Notes: generated by a model from the sequence alone, not told the origin. 64,000 bases of DNA from Diphasiastrum complanatum (GCA_029204225.1 CM055096.1:46943079-47007078); one strand, 5' to 3'. Positions 36,898-51,342 are shown, counted from the first letter of the stretch. A program made the numbers and translations.

Positions 36898-39800
36898 CTA
36901 TATTGATGTCTTTTGCATGCCAAACAAGACACATTTCAAGTGTGTAATATAGACTGAGAGCGTGAAGACATCTCCAAGACAATTAGAAAGAAATATGTAC
37001 AACGCTATTACTAATGAGATGAAAAAAAACGGTACAGCTCAAGGATATGGTACATAAAGTAACAGTCAACCTCAGAACAAACAACTGCTAGAAAATACTT
37101 AAAAAGCTGAGAAAGGCTGGTTGACCTGCTAGTACTCGAGGATCGACAGGAATTCGAAAAGGGCGAAAAGCGTCAGGTTCAGTGAATCTCAGTTGTACAA
37201 GGGCGCTGAACTTCAGCACTGTTGAAAGAGCATAAAACAGCATATCTGCCTACAAATGCATATGTTGACCACCAGAAATAGAAACGGTGACAACTAACTA
37301 GAGGGAGTATTGCCAATTCCATCAACTTACATAGAACTAACTGTATGTCTGTTGTGGACAAACCTCTCTAGGATAAAGCTTTCAGGAAATTGTACAGCTT
37401 CATGTTTTAGTTGCAAGGTGTACAGTAAAACAAGGACGTCACCTCAGCAAGAGAGTAAGAACTGAATCCAAGGAGAAGCAGAGTGCAAAGAGATGTCAAT
37501 AATACAGACGTCCATGGTGTAGCAAAACGAGGGTGCAGCCAACTGAATACAGATGGTACCTGAAAATCTATTCTATGCTCAAAAGAAGTTGAAACAAAGT
37601 ACAGCTTCCAATAACAACACTTCAAAGAGTAGCGTGCAAAAAATAACTGTGATGGCAAACATTGGTGGACCAATCTATCAATGTAAGTGAACCCAAGATA
37701 TATCATCTTTCGATGTGTGTAGTATACTTGTGAATATTAACCACTGATACAAGCCCTAAAGACTTTCAATGTTCAGGACCTCAATTTCATTACAAACAAA
37801 AGCATTTCAGTTTGCTCCTTATACCATTCACCTAAGCATTATCACCACAAAAGCTTCAAAAGTTGAGAAAGTTGTTATAAAAATAATGCTGGGACCCAGC
37901 TTACATGCAAGTTTTGTTTACACCTCTTCTCTTGCCACTAGAAGAGCTTGTACACTACTTCAATAAGGTGGTCCAATCTAGATGTAATCCTAGAAAAGGA
38001 GTGGTTTTACTCCAAGAATGAGTCGTTGACTAAAAGACTATGTAATCCGTACTTTGTCATTTTTGCACAATGGCTCATTAGTAGAATTTATAGGCGATGT
38101 GGACGTACCTAATACTCCTTTTTTATCCGCGTTGGAAGTTAATGAATGCTAAAAAAGATTCTACTAAGTACAAGGTTTATCTTTGCTTTCTATAGAATTT
38201 TTTTGGATGATCATGTTGTTCAGAGTCTGAACATTGTCGCAAATGCCTTTGAATGTACATCTTATTAACCCTTTAGATAAGGAGTCGCCTAAGGGTAGAA
38301 TATTTAGGAAGCTTAGTCAAGATTTTGTTGACATTTTTCTTGAGCATCTACCTAAGGGCCTAGTTCCCTCTAGGAGTGTAGACCATCAGATAGAGCTACT
38401 TGTAATTAATTTGCACTACTCTTTGTAAATTAAAGTTAGTAAGTGCAAGTTAGGTCCAAGGGACCAAGTTGGCATGCCATGTGGCATGAGACTCAAGTGG
38501 GAGGCGACACATCACTATTTACTATCTTTGTAGAGGATTGAGCCTCAAGGAGGCCCATACCCTCCTCTCTCTCTCTCTAATCAAGCTTTTTGAGTTCCTA
38601 CTTTTGCTTTCTTGAGGTGCTTTAGATTTCCATGGTTTTACATGCTTCAATAGCTAATGTGTTTCAAGCTTTCATATTGTGTGCCTGTTATTGAGGTTAA
38701 GACACTTCATAGATAGACCTAAAATTTCATCATGGTATCAAAGCAGGTTGCTTAGCCTGTGATTTGTGAAAGTTTGGAACTTCTAGAGCAATTTTCAGAT
38801 TTCTGACTGCTGTGGCACTTATGTGAGGGATGATGTTATCCTTCATAGAAAGGTTGATAATCTGATGTGCCTTTGATCCTCTCTTGATATAGTCCTTTAA
38901 TTCATCTTCAAAATCTGGAATAGGCTCAAAAGCTATGACTATACACCAACATTCTCTACCCATGAGAATGTTATGCATCTTAAACTTCCACAACCTGTAA
39001 TTGGTACCGTCCAATCTGCTTGACTCATTGAGTGGACTCTCACTTAGGCCAGCCATGATTAATTCTTCAATCAAACAGAAAAAATTCCAAAAGAATACTC
39101 AAGAATTGAGATGCTTCAAGAAACCGGGGTTTTGCCCAAAATAGGGTATTATGCCACTTGACTAATACCCAATAGCTTCTGCTTTTGTCTTTGCCACACA
39201 ATATGGCCCTGCTATGCCTTGCACAAGATCCACTCAGCACCCTAATCAAATCTCCCTACAGAAAGTGCGCCCTACTTCTCCACAATTTGCTCTCTTCTTT
39301 TGGAGAAGTTTGATATGGCTGTGCTCCTCCTAAAACCAGTAGTCCAGCTATGCTTCCTGTTCTGAAAACTGATTGCCCAACAAAAAGTTCTCCCACTTTG
39401 TAGTTAAGCTTCGTGAGGCCTGGGAGACATTGAGGTCCATGTATGAGACCATCAATACGGCTAGGGTCCTCTATCTGCGGAATAAACTACGTACAATCAA
39501 GATGGACTCCAGTGATTCTTTTGCTGATCACATTACGATCAAGGAACTTCAAGATCAACTTGCTGCAGTTGGTGAGTGTATTGGTGATAGAGACATAGTT
39601 TCTATAGATTTGAACAGCTTGTCAAATGATTTTCAAGTCTATGTCATGAGTCTCTCAGTAAGGGAGAGAATTCCCTCATTTCGTGAGTTATGTGGCCTAC
39701 TCATGCATGAAGAAGTGAGGAGGAAGAACCTTTCTGAAAGGGAAGGTAAGCCTACAGGTCTTGAAGAAACATGATATGGTAATTGATTTACCCTCTATCA

Positions 39801-42800
39801 AGTTATGTGATGGCTTTTGTGAAGCATGTGCACTTGGGAAACAACAAAGAAAGAAGTTTCCAAAAAATGAAGTTGTCGGGGCAAAGCAGGTGCTTGAGAT
39901 TGTACACTCAGATTTGTGTGAACCTGTGCAACCTAGATCTGCAAGGGGGGGCTTTCTACTTCATGACCTTCATCGATGACTTTTCATGGAAGGTACGGAT
40001 TTATTTTTTGAAGCAAAAATTCAAGGCAATCACGTACTTCAAAATCTTTAAGGCTTTGGTTGAAACTCACACAAGCAAGAAGATAAAGGTACTCAGATCT
40101 GACAAAGGTGTTGAGTACATATCAAACGAGTTCATTGACCTATGTAACTCAAGTGGAATCAAGTGTTTGTTTGCTACTCCAGATACTCCTCAACAAAATG
40201 GTGTTGCTAAAAGGAAGAATAGCTCCATAGTTGAGTGTGCACGCAGCATGCTCAAGGCTAAGGCATTGCCAAACTCTTTCTGGGCTGAAGTTGTCTATAC
40301 TGCTATTTTCTTGTTGAACAAGAGCCCTACGAAAGCGGTGGAGGGAATTACACCTAAAGAGGCATATAGTGGCAATAAGCCAAAGGTGAGACTACTTCGG
40401 GTATTTGGATTTACCGCCTATGCACACATATCCAAGGACGACAAGAAAAAGCTAGATGCAAAATCTGTCAGGTGCATATTCTTGGGTTATAGTGAGGAAG
40501 CAAAGGCATACATATTGTACAATCTTGAGACCAAAAAGAGGATTTTGAGTAGAGATGTTGTGATGAAGGCCATGCACCTCAGGTGGAGGAGCATGAGAAT
40601 AATTGTTGCACACAAGCTTGCAAAAATCTAAGTAAATACACAGAATTACCAAGCAAATTCATCACTTTATTAATCTCAAGCAAATGTACATAGATCAACA
40701 AGCAAACATGAGAGCTCTGCTACAAGTCTCGTCCCAACCATAGCTGCACATTAATCATATAGGGAATGCCTGACAAGGCTAACACTATATCCCCTCAAGC
40801 ACCCCTTAACCCTGACACATTCTATCGTCGACACATGGCAAACTCCATGCACAATCAACACTTGCCACTTGGCAATACCCTGACACATAGGCAAGCTAGT
40901 AGGTGCACTATATGACACGTTTCACTCATACATTGGACCATGTGTCCCAATGAGCATATGACACGTCCTGTTGACCCGTCCGTTGACCGTCCGACAACTG
41001 TCAATCATGCACTAGACCGAGAGTCCCAGTGAGCATATGACATGTGTCCTGTTGACCAGTCAACCCTTCCTACTTTTTAGGAGGTCAATCCAGCATACTC
41101 TCATGGACCTAGTATCCCTTGGTCATCTCGAAACTAGTCACTATAACTGATATTCACATTGCAATTTACAATTGTCTCCACAGGCCGATGACTTAGCCAT
41201 TTACAATTTAATAACTATAATTTACATTGGGCAAAGGGATTCAAAGTACATATGACATCCCTTCCCTCCTCAGATGACATCGTCCTCGATGGCAAAGTCT
41301 AGATACTGTGCATGCAACCCATGTCGCATGGTCTCCCACGTAGCATCACTGAGAGGTCGTCCATGCCGTGCAAAAACAAGTACTCATGGAGCTGATTCCG
41401 CAATTGTCTCTGCCTCCGGTCCAATACTCTCAATGGTCCATGCATCACTTCCCCATGCTCTTGAAACCATCAACCAACAAGTTATCATCATCATGTAAAA
41501 CCTTCTTTAAGCATGAAACACGAAAAACAGGATGAACATTACAACCAACAAGCAAATCCAATTCATAACCAATGCTATTAATCTTTTTAGCAATTTTCCA
41601 AGGTCCACAGTATCTAGGTGACAACTTATAACACTTCCTTGCCTTCAAGGTTTTCGAGTCCTTTGGAATCCTGAGAAACACCATGTTTCCTTCCTCGAAC
41701 TCTCTTGGCGTACGATCTAGATCGGCATACGTCTTTGCCCGATCCATCACTGTTCTTACATTTTCCTTTGCGAACTCCAACATCTGTTGCATGTGAGTTA
41801 GAAATTTCATAGCACTAGGTGTCTTACGAGGCATACCTAAAGTAATTGGACTGGCTGGTCTAAAACCATATTTTTGCTCGAAAGGACTCATCTTCGTAGA
41901 TGCATTCTTTATATCATTATCGGCAAACTCCAACAATGGTAGGTAACGTTTCCATTGTGTTTGCCTTTCACTCACATACGCCCTAAGCATGTCTTCCAAA
42001 GTTTGATTGACTCTCTCAACCTGCCCATCCATTTCAGGATGATCAGAACTACTCATTCCCAACTACACCTCTAACTTCTCAAATATTGCAATCCAAAAAC
42101 TGCCAGTAAAACAAAAATCCCTATCAAACACAATGGATCTAGTATAAACAAATCAATCATATCAGGTGCATCAATCTTATTATTAGTTGGGATAAAATGA
42201 GCCATTTTAGTGAGTCTGTCAGCATTTTGTGGTTGACAGACTCACAAAATTATGTTGAAAACAAACTAGCGAGGCATGAATTTTTTCACCTTGCTAGTAA
42301 ATTGTCTTTGCAATAATCATGCAGCAAAATAATTGCAAATTGCACAAACTTAACTAAGTAATAACAAACACATTAGGTTGAGTCCTCACTTTGATTTTGA
42401 AGTTATTTTGATGGATTGCTTCAGTGCTTTGTCAATTTTTAACATGCAGTATGTTAGAGTCCAGTTACGACTCTATCATGACCTTGGCACGGCCGGTCAC
42501 CTGAGGGCCTAGAGCCAAGTATTGGCAAGGGCCAGTGACCGAGGAGGACATCAGTCCCAAGTTGGGACCGGTGCGTCACGAGCAGTGACCCGGTGTGGCC
42601 GCCTGACAAGTTGTCAGAGATGCGGTGTGTCTTGACCGTCGGGACCCTAGCCGTCAGTGACGAGATGCTAGCCAGCAAGTAGTCGGGGTGACCAAGAGGG
42701 TCACAGGTCTTTGGCAAGGCACGGGGGTGGTACCCTACGAGTCACTCAGTATTCACAGGTCATAGAGGCTAGGCATGCCAAATGGACTGATCACCCACAG

Positions 42801-45800
42801 GTGACGGGAATAGCAGGTAGAAGGACTCAAGGAGGGGGTGCCTATGGTTGGGAGGTTCATTCTACACACCGGCTTCTAGGATTCACGAGCTTGGAGAGAC
42901 TGGCTTGTGACAATTGGTATCAGAGCCTCGATCTAGAGAGAGAAACGCTCGTTCTAGAGAGAGAAACGTCCGTTCTAGAGAGAGAAAGTGAGAAAAAGCT
43001 TGGTTTTTTCACCATAACTTGGTCTATAGTGCTCAGATTTGAGGGAGATCTGTCTCAGATCATTTCTAGTGGGTAGTTGCTGTAGATCAGCAGGGATTCA
43101 CGCTGCAAATTCTGAGATTTCAGAAGATTTTAAAGTTTTGGAGGGCCAGCGCTTTTTTCCTGAAGGTTTTTCGCTTATAACTCTCCGGAACCTTCTCAGA
43201 TCCTGATCAGATTTTGGGAGCATGCTTCTAGTATCCATAGCGATCCTTTAGAGCCATTATACGCTGGTTTTGGAGCAGATTTGCCTCTGTTTCACTAAGA
43301 AGTCGGTTTCCAAGCAAAAAACAGGTCAGATTTTTGGATTGGACATAACTTCTCCGATTTATCTCCGATTTCTGCTGTTAGAGTTTCAGATTGGGCCTAG
43401 TAGGAGGGCAACCTACTGCTAATTGACCCTTCGTGAAAAGCTTTTGCCGTTTGAAAGAAATTCGACGTCAAACAGCCCGCTTTTTTCCTGTTTTTTTCGA
43501 CTTTCAAGCCGATTTGGTGCCGAAATTAAGTTCTTTACCGACTTGTGTACCAGCGTAGGACGCAAGGGAAGTACTACCTGTCCTCGGCTTTGTTACTTTC
43601 CAGTTGCCTTTTGTCTCTTTCAGTTCTAAATTGACAATAGGCTGAACATTTCTTTTCCTGACTGTGTTTCAATAAGTCCAATTTTTAGCTTGATTCTGTG
43701 CTGTCTCTGTTGTGTTTCATAATGGAAGATGATAGACTTGATATTCCGCTCAGTCCACCCGTTGCTCTTCCATCACCACCACCCAACCCTGTGCTTAGTC
43801 CTGCCGATAATCCGCCTACAATGGCTGCCCGTTCGCCTACTGGTACTTCCCCTTCTGTGCAAGCTCGCATGGATAGTGTGGAAAAGACCGTCGCAAAGAT
43901 ACGAGCAATGATGGTAGCTGGTGGTTATGCGTCTTCCTCGCAGTATGCTCCACCTTATCCGTCTTCTGTTGTTCGTCCTATGTTACCTCCACCCTATCCA
44001 GAAGACAAAGATATTAAACCTACCCGTTTCGCTGGAAACACTCCCCAACGCAATATTGATATCGTAGATCAGTGGTTGCATAAGTGGGAAGAGTATTTTG
44101 ATTTGAAACGGTCCCCAACTGATGAGGGTTGGCGGGTCCGCAAAGCTGCTTACCATTTCACTGATTTTGCTGACAGGTGGTGGCGCAAGTTGTTGAAGTC
44201 TAACCAGGCTCCATCCACCTGGCTTGAGTTTAAGCGAGCTTTTAGAGCTCAGTTTATTCCTCCACATGAGCATGTGCGTGCGACGGATGCTTGGCTTTTG
44301 CATCGTCAGAGGTAGTACATGGTGCAGGAATATGCTGACAGGTATCGTGAGATACTTATCAAGATTCCGGAAGAGATTCCCGAGTGGCAGGTAGTCCACA
44401 AGTTCATATTTGGCCTTCGTGAAGAGTTGAGGCCTTCGGTGCTTAATGAAAGGTGCAAGACCTTAGAAGAGGCAGTTGCTACAGCTCTCAACTTTGAAGG
44501 TAATGTGCGCACCAAGGCTGAATCTGGAGCGCCAAGCTGGCCTCAGAAGAAGGGTTCGCAAAAGTCTGGCCAAGCTGGTCAGAAAGGCTTTTCGCAGAAG
44601 GATCCTATCCAGATGCAACAGACTTTGAAGCGCGAAGCGGGATCTCCTATGGCTCGTCGTGCTTACGACAAGTCTCCCCTCAGTCCTGAGCAAAAGGAAA
44701 AGGCCAAGAAAGACGAATTATGTTTTTTCTGTCTTGGCAAGCATCTTTTCAAAGATACTTTTGCATCCCCTAGTGCACATGTATTTGCATTACAGTCTAG
44801 ATGTGACCCAGCAAGTGAGTTGGAGAAGTCCATCCGCACGCAGTTCAAACACGTGCTAATTAGTAATATGCCAGAGGGATTGCTGCCTACTCGGAACGTT
44901 GATCATCGTATTGAGCTTGTTCCAGGGGCAAGTCCGGTATCTAGGCCTCCTTATAGGATGAGCCTAAAAGAGGAAGAGGAAGTCAGAAAGATGTTGGAGG
45001 AGTATCTCAAGTTGGGGTACATCCGTCCAAGTTATTCACCTTTCGCCTCTCCTATTTTACTTGTTAAGAAAAAGGATGGTAGTTTCCGGATGTGTGTAGA
45101 TTACAGGGGATTGAATAAGATCACTGTAAAGCACAGGTATCCGATGCCTAGGATTGATGATCTACTGGATGCGTTGCAAGGTGCAACCATTTTCAGTAAG
45201 ATAGATCTCAAAAGTGGATACCATCAAATACGGATTCGAGATGAAGACGTCCAGAAGACGGCCTTCCGAACCCGTTTCGGTCATTATGAATTTTTGGTTA
45301 TGCCATTTGGGTTAACCAATGCCCCAGCCACGTTCATGATGCTCATGAACGATGTCTTGCAAGATTATATGGGCAAGTTTGTCGTCAATTTTAATGACGA
45401 TATATTAGTTTTTAGTAAAGCGGTTGACGAGCATGAGATTCATCTCAAGACCGTTTTGGGCAAGTTACAAGCTTCTGTCTTGTATGCCAATGCTCAAAAG
45501 ACAGAGTTTTGTAAGACTCGTGTCGAGTATTTGGGTCACGTAGTGACAGCTGAGGGTATTTCGATTGATCCAGCCAATGTGGTTGTGGTTAAGAACTGGC
45601 CGAGGCCTGCCGATATACGCCAATTACAGTCTTTCTTAGGCTTTTGTAGGTTCTACCGGCGGTTCGTTAGAAATTATTCCTGGATAGCTGCTCCTTTAAC
45701 GGACCAGTTAAGGAAAAACAACACTATGGTTCGATGGGATGCTGAAGCTCAGCAACGTTTTGAAAACTTGAAGGAGTCTGTGGCCACGGCTCCAGTTCTC

Positions 45801-48800
45801 AAGATTGTGGATACCCAGAATCCTTTTGACCTAGAGACGGATGCAAGTGGCATTGCCATAGGTGCAGTGTTGAGCCAAGAGGGTAGACCAGTAGCCTTTG
45901 AAAGTAAGAAGTTGACACCAGCTCAACAGAGATATCCTACATACAAGCAAGAGCTGTATGCGATTATACATGCACTCAAGGTGTGGAGACATTATTTATA
46001 TGGCGCCGAGTTTTATGTGTACACTGATCATCATACTTTAAGGTATTTTTGCACTCAGCCAGATTTGAAGGGCCGCCAAGCTCGGTGGGCCGAGCTGATG
46101 CAGGAATTTCATTTGGAAATTCGCTTCCGAAGAGGGAAGGAAAATGTGGTCACTGATGCACTATCTCGTATACTGCATCAGATGAGCTTTACTGTGGTTG
46201 ACAGTGGTCTGATGGAGGAGATTAAGAAGGCTCAAGAAAAGGACCCGCATTGTCAGCGCGTGTGGCCTAATGCGCGCAAGGTAGTCGACCAAACGAAAGA
46301 GTCAGTCGAGGCTGTCGCTTCCGTAGAGGCACACACCAGTACATATTTAACATACACCGTGAAGGATGGTATGTTATTGAGAAATGGAAAAGTTTTCGTG
46401 CCAGACGTGAAGTATCTTCGTCGTAAGATACTTCATGAATGCCATGATAGTCCCTGCGCAGGGCACCCTGGTATTGAAAAGACCAATGAGCCTTTGAGAA
46501 GACATTTTTTCTGGCCACGATTGCAGCGGGATGTAAGAGAGTATGTCCAGCGTTGCACGGCTTGTCAGGTGAACAAGGCCGAGAGAGTAAGTCCTCCGGG
46601 CTTGCTACATCCACTTGAGATACCTACAGCAAGGTGGGAAAGCAATTTGAGCTCAATCATGGTTTCAGGCCACTGAGTCCTGCAATCATAGGAATTTTTG
46701 CATAGGGTACCTAGTGCTGTAGAGTTTTTGGCTCAGATGCAGCAGACTAGAGTTGGCACGAGATAACTTGTCCAAAGCTGTAGCTAGGGGAGAGAGTTAT
46801 GCTCATGAGAACCGTACCTATCGGGAATTTGCGAATGGAGATTGGGTGTATTTACTAGTCCCTTCGAAGGCGAAGGTGCTACGCACAAGAAAGTGCGCCA
46901 AGTTATTTCCTAGGTATTGTGGACCATGGTTGATTATTAAGAAGGTGAGCCAAGTAGCTTATAAGCTACAGCTACCTGTTGGATGCAAGGTGCATCCAGT
47001 ATTCCATGTTAGCAAACTGAAGAAATGTTTGCATGATGGCGATAGTTTGGTGGAAGGTCTAGTGTCTCTTGAGGAGAAAGACACCACAGGCTATGGGCCA
47101 GACAAAATTCTAGATCGAAGGGAGCGACGATTGCGGAATCGTCTCCTTCAAGAGTATCTAGTAACTTGGAAAGGGCATCCGTTGTCAGATGCTACCTGGG
47201 AGACGCGACAGGCGTTGCAGAAGTCTTACCCAGAGTTTGTCATCGAGGACCGATGACTTGCCAGAGGGAAGGATTGTTAGAGCCCAGTTACGACTCTATC
47301 ATGACCTTGGCACGGCCGGTCACCTGAGGGCCTGAGGCCAAGTATTGGCAAGGGCCAGTGACCGAGGAGGACATCAGTCCCAAGTTGGGACCGGTGCGTC
47401 ACGAGCAGTGACCCGGTGTGGCCGCCTGACAAGTTGTCAGAGATGCGGTGTGTCTTGACCGTCGGGACCCTAGCCGTCAGTGACGAGATGCTAGCCGGCA
47501 AGTAGTCGGGGTGACCAAGAGGGTCACAGGTCTTTGGCGAGGCACGGGGGTGGTACCCTATGAGTCACTCAGTATTCACAGGTCACAGGGGCTAGGCATG
47601 CCAAGTGGACTGATCACCCACAGGTGGATGCCATGTGCCAGGTGACGGGAATAGCAGGTAGAAGGACTCAAGGAGGGGGTGCCCAACTCAAGAAAGGCAT
47701 AGTGCTTATGAAAAGGAACTCCTCTTAGCTATACCCAAAGTGTTACATGTTGATATTATTACATATGCCAATGAGGATTCATGCAAGACTTGCCTAGAGT
47801 ACCTCGGTCACTTTGTGGCTATCAGGAGTGTGATTGTGAATCCAGCCAAGGTGCTATGGATATTATATGGCCAAGACCCATAGCGATAAGTGAGCTAAAA
47901 AGCCCCGTGAACGTTATGACACAAGAAAATATACAAACAACCATTGTTGATGCTAAGGTTCTAGACAACGTAATCATTGTAGAGCCTAGCTTGCCAAGAG
48001 CCTTAGCGAAGTGAATGAATGTGCATTTTGAGCAACCTAAGTATCAAAATTTTGACAAGACTTGGAGTCCAATATAAGGATCATAACTTACTTGAAAAGT
48101 TTGGGCTACTTTGAGACACGAGGGAGGGTGGTGGGGGCTGCAAAGTGAATTCAAAAAAATGAATTGATCCACCACATTATTACAAACATAAGGTTTTCAC
48201 ACAAGCATATTTTATGAAGGTAAGTGCAAGTGGTCAAAAAAATTTGTCTAGATCATATGGGAACCTTGGGTCGATTAATCCTTATTAACCCCATCATAAC
48301 CCTATTCAATTACGGACAAAACAGGGTGTACCACGAAGTGATGTTGGATAGTTTGGAGAAGAAAACAAATGTATGTCAGTTGTAATTTGATATTTTGAAC
48401 TCTCTAGTGTATGAACACTCTATACATGTTACACAAAGCACTCAAAGGCCAGTTGCTCAAAAAATATTGATCGAATAATTTCCTTACCTTTCATGTTCAA
48501 GAAATGAATGTAAGGATTTTGCTAAATGAGACAAATTTGTGCACACTCACGCTCAACTTGATAAGAGGGTCAAAAGTCAACAAAAAGTATAGTCACATGC
48601 TAGTTGTTGTACAAATGTTCTTGAGCCTATATAGCTCATTGCTACCAAGTTATGATCAAACCAATCAACTAATGCTACTAAATCACATAAGAACTAGAAG
48701 TCAAAGTTGAAAGATCGGGATTTTTTCTTGAAAACACAACCCTCGATAGTTTACATTGCAGACCTAGATGGCCTACAAAAGAAAGAAGGCTAGACTAGGG

Positions 48801-51278
48801 ACATCATGAAGCCTAGAGTTGTCATTTGTTTGACTGAAAGCATTGGGCCCAAATAAGAAATTTTTCTCAAGACTTGCAAGTAAGTTGGAAACCTTGAAAT
48901 ATACCCTAACCACCTTAAGCCCTACCCTCCTAACAATGAATGTTGAGCTTTTTTGTGTTATTAAGTGGAACCGGTGAACTACTATGCTTCCATTTAAAGA
49001 CCTTCCTTTCCTTTTTTCCATTATTTTACTTATTATTTTGATGATTTAGTCAGATTGATATTCATGTATAAAGTTCTCGTAATAACCACAGATTGTCAAT
49101 CACCAATTATTGAAACACAATTGTAATGATTGGAACTCATGGAAACTTGTCATCTAAACCATATCAAAACTTTTCTACAACATTCCAAGATATGTTTTTA
49201 TTGAGCGAGGCTCTTTGTCACATTGCAATGTGCATACCAAACAGCCATATGACTTGCTCTAATGGTCACTGAAACATAAGCGTTGGAAGAAGCATCAGAA
49301 TTACTTTACTAATAACCATTCGTAACGCTCAAATTGAGATCCTCACCAATACAATAGCACTACCTGTAAAAACTTGCTTAACTCCTCATTCCCTTTGTAC
49401 TTGCTTAACTTATATCTATACAATTTGCACAAACTAATATCACATTCTTAGAGTTTATGAATCTCCAAAATCCTATATGCATTGAGAAGCCCTTACTAAA
49501 TGGATTTCAATAAGAAGCTTTTTTGTGACTCACAGTACTAGACCATATGTCCTATAGATAAAAATAAATGCAAATAAGCAGGTCACACAATATTGGGTCT
49601 CATTGATTTGAATAAAATAAAACCTCAATAGATATAGACAATGCTGAAAACAGCTAATAGAGAATGGGGAAATCAAGAGTATTTTCAACATCTTACTATC
49701 AAGATTTCAGGTAAATAGCAATTATCACCTGCTCAACAAGAGCCATGCCATACAGAATACGTGAGTTTGTACAAAGGCGTGTGAGAAGCAGTCCAAGAGC
49801 ACTTATAACTTCAGAAATCCCCATCCATACCTACCTCTTAACATAAGAAAAGTTCCTGTTCAGAATTGGTTTGCATGTCACTTAATGAAGGTCAAAAGGT
49901 TATCTTGTAAGCATGCCAAAAAGTAGCACTAGCATTCCAATGTCCAAACGCTAAGCTTATGAGATACTGAAAGGTGTCCACTTATAAACTAAGTCGAGCT
50001 TAAATCATTCAATCTAGCAGCACTCAAAATATGGGAGATGCTGCCAAGTAAAATACCCTCACTATTTAGCTTTTGATAAATTTTTCAGAAGGGGAAAGTT
50101 TAAAAGGTGCAAAAGGCTTATACCTTCAGTGAATGTCCTCCAATAAGCTTAGCAGCAATCATATAAGTTCCATCCTGCCACAACTTATAGTTGGGAATGA
50201 CACTCACTCCAATTATGGTTGGTAGACCATAAGCTGCAAGAATGAGTATAACACTTGCAGCAAGAGCACGGGGATAAGAACGGCCAGGATTCCTCACCTC
50301 AGCGGCACAAGTTCCAGCAACATCAAATCTGCCAATATCATATCATTGATTGCTCTCTCTCTCTCTCTCTCTCTCATAAAATTCATGCCAAACAATTTGC
50401 AACCAGATCATGAGTGGCCATTTGACAAGATATATCATCATGGTTGTCAATCTACCTTAGAGCAACACCATGTAATACCCCCATGTAATAGCATTGTAAG
50501 AATCCATCACTCAAAATACTTGAAATCGCCTCAAATTAACAACTATATACAAGCATTCTATTTATGCAATCCTTACTCCCAAGCAAATAGAAATCCAATT
50601 GTTAAGATCCTAATGCAATGAAGCTCGTGTTAATATAAATAACATGGCCCAATACATCATGGACTTTCTTTTTACTATTATACTTTCCTGCTCCTATGAA
50701 TTATGGTGAGTCTCAAGAAGCAATTGTCAACCCTAGGTCCATTATGTAGTCTCAAAAAATTTCCAGCAGCTCAATTTCATGGCAGTGTCTGCGAGCAATG
50801 AACTGACCACATGAACAAGTAAGCTTTCATCTTCTATTCCTCACTGTATGAATGTGTGTGCACGTAGAGACGGGGAGGACGGGGCCTCAGCGAGGGTTGC
50901 AGTTTAGGATATTTGCAATAGGAATCACATGCATGTAGCTAAGCTATATTTTCATACCATAAGTTGATACTAAGGGGTGGATAAGTGCATTTCAAAATCT
51001 GGACTGCCCACGTTGAAAAGGCCATAAGGCTTTCAGCTGAGACCACCTGCTGGAAGCAAGTGGAATGAATGCAAAACTCGAAATAGGATAATATAGTATG
51101 GCCATTCGTTAGGCCTTAGCCCAGAGTGCCACCACTTGCCCTGGAGTAAGTGAACATGTATGAAAACCTCCAGGGATCTCCTTACATATCTGTGAGTTCA
51201 TCATTCTTCACACCCTCGGGGCCTCTCGAGAAATTAGATTTGAGGTTCTTGACAATCAAAAGAAAACAGGGTGCGGAA

Positions 51279-51342
<64 letters not shown>

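Larger units (their letters stand above)
42452..47683 (+). mobile_element. Gypsy-G chromovirus-type LTR retrotransposon
   Basis: 5' LTR 42452-42912, primer site 42915, leader, gag-pol in one frame (43722-46676), integrase C-terminus with chromodomain (46753-47256), polypurine CCAGAGGGAAGGA, 3' LTR 47275-47683 (truncated). Protease and integrase core are deleted. The LTRs differ by roughly ten substitutions (all transitions by my reading) plus an 18-base indel, so this is the youngest insertion in the window. It lies in intron 5 of the permease gene, antisense to it. Confidence 0.88.

Noticed and set aside
37120-37136. Alternative donor GCAG|GTCAAC for permease exon 7
   Set aside because: It leaves phase 1, which puts a TGA at the third codon of exon 8. 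The donor at 37135 keeps the frame open.
37407-37706. A separate small membrane protein gene
   Set aside because: The hydrophobic part has a strong acceptor before it and a donor after it and continues the permease in phase. It is exon 6 of that gene.
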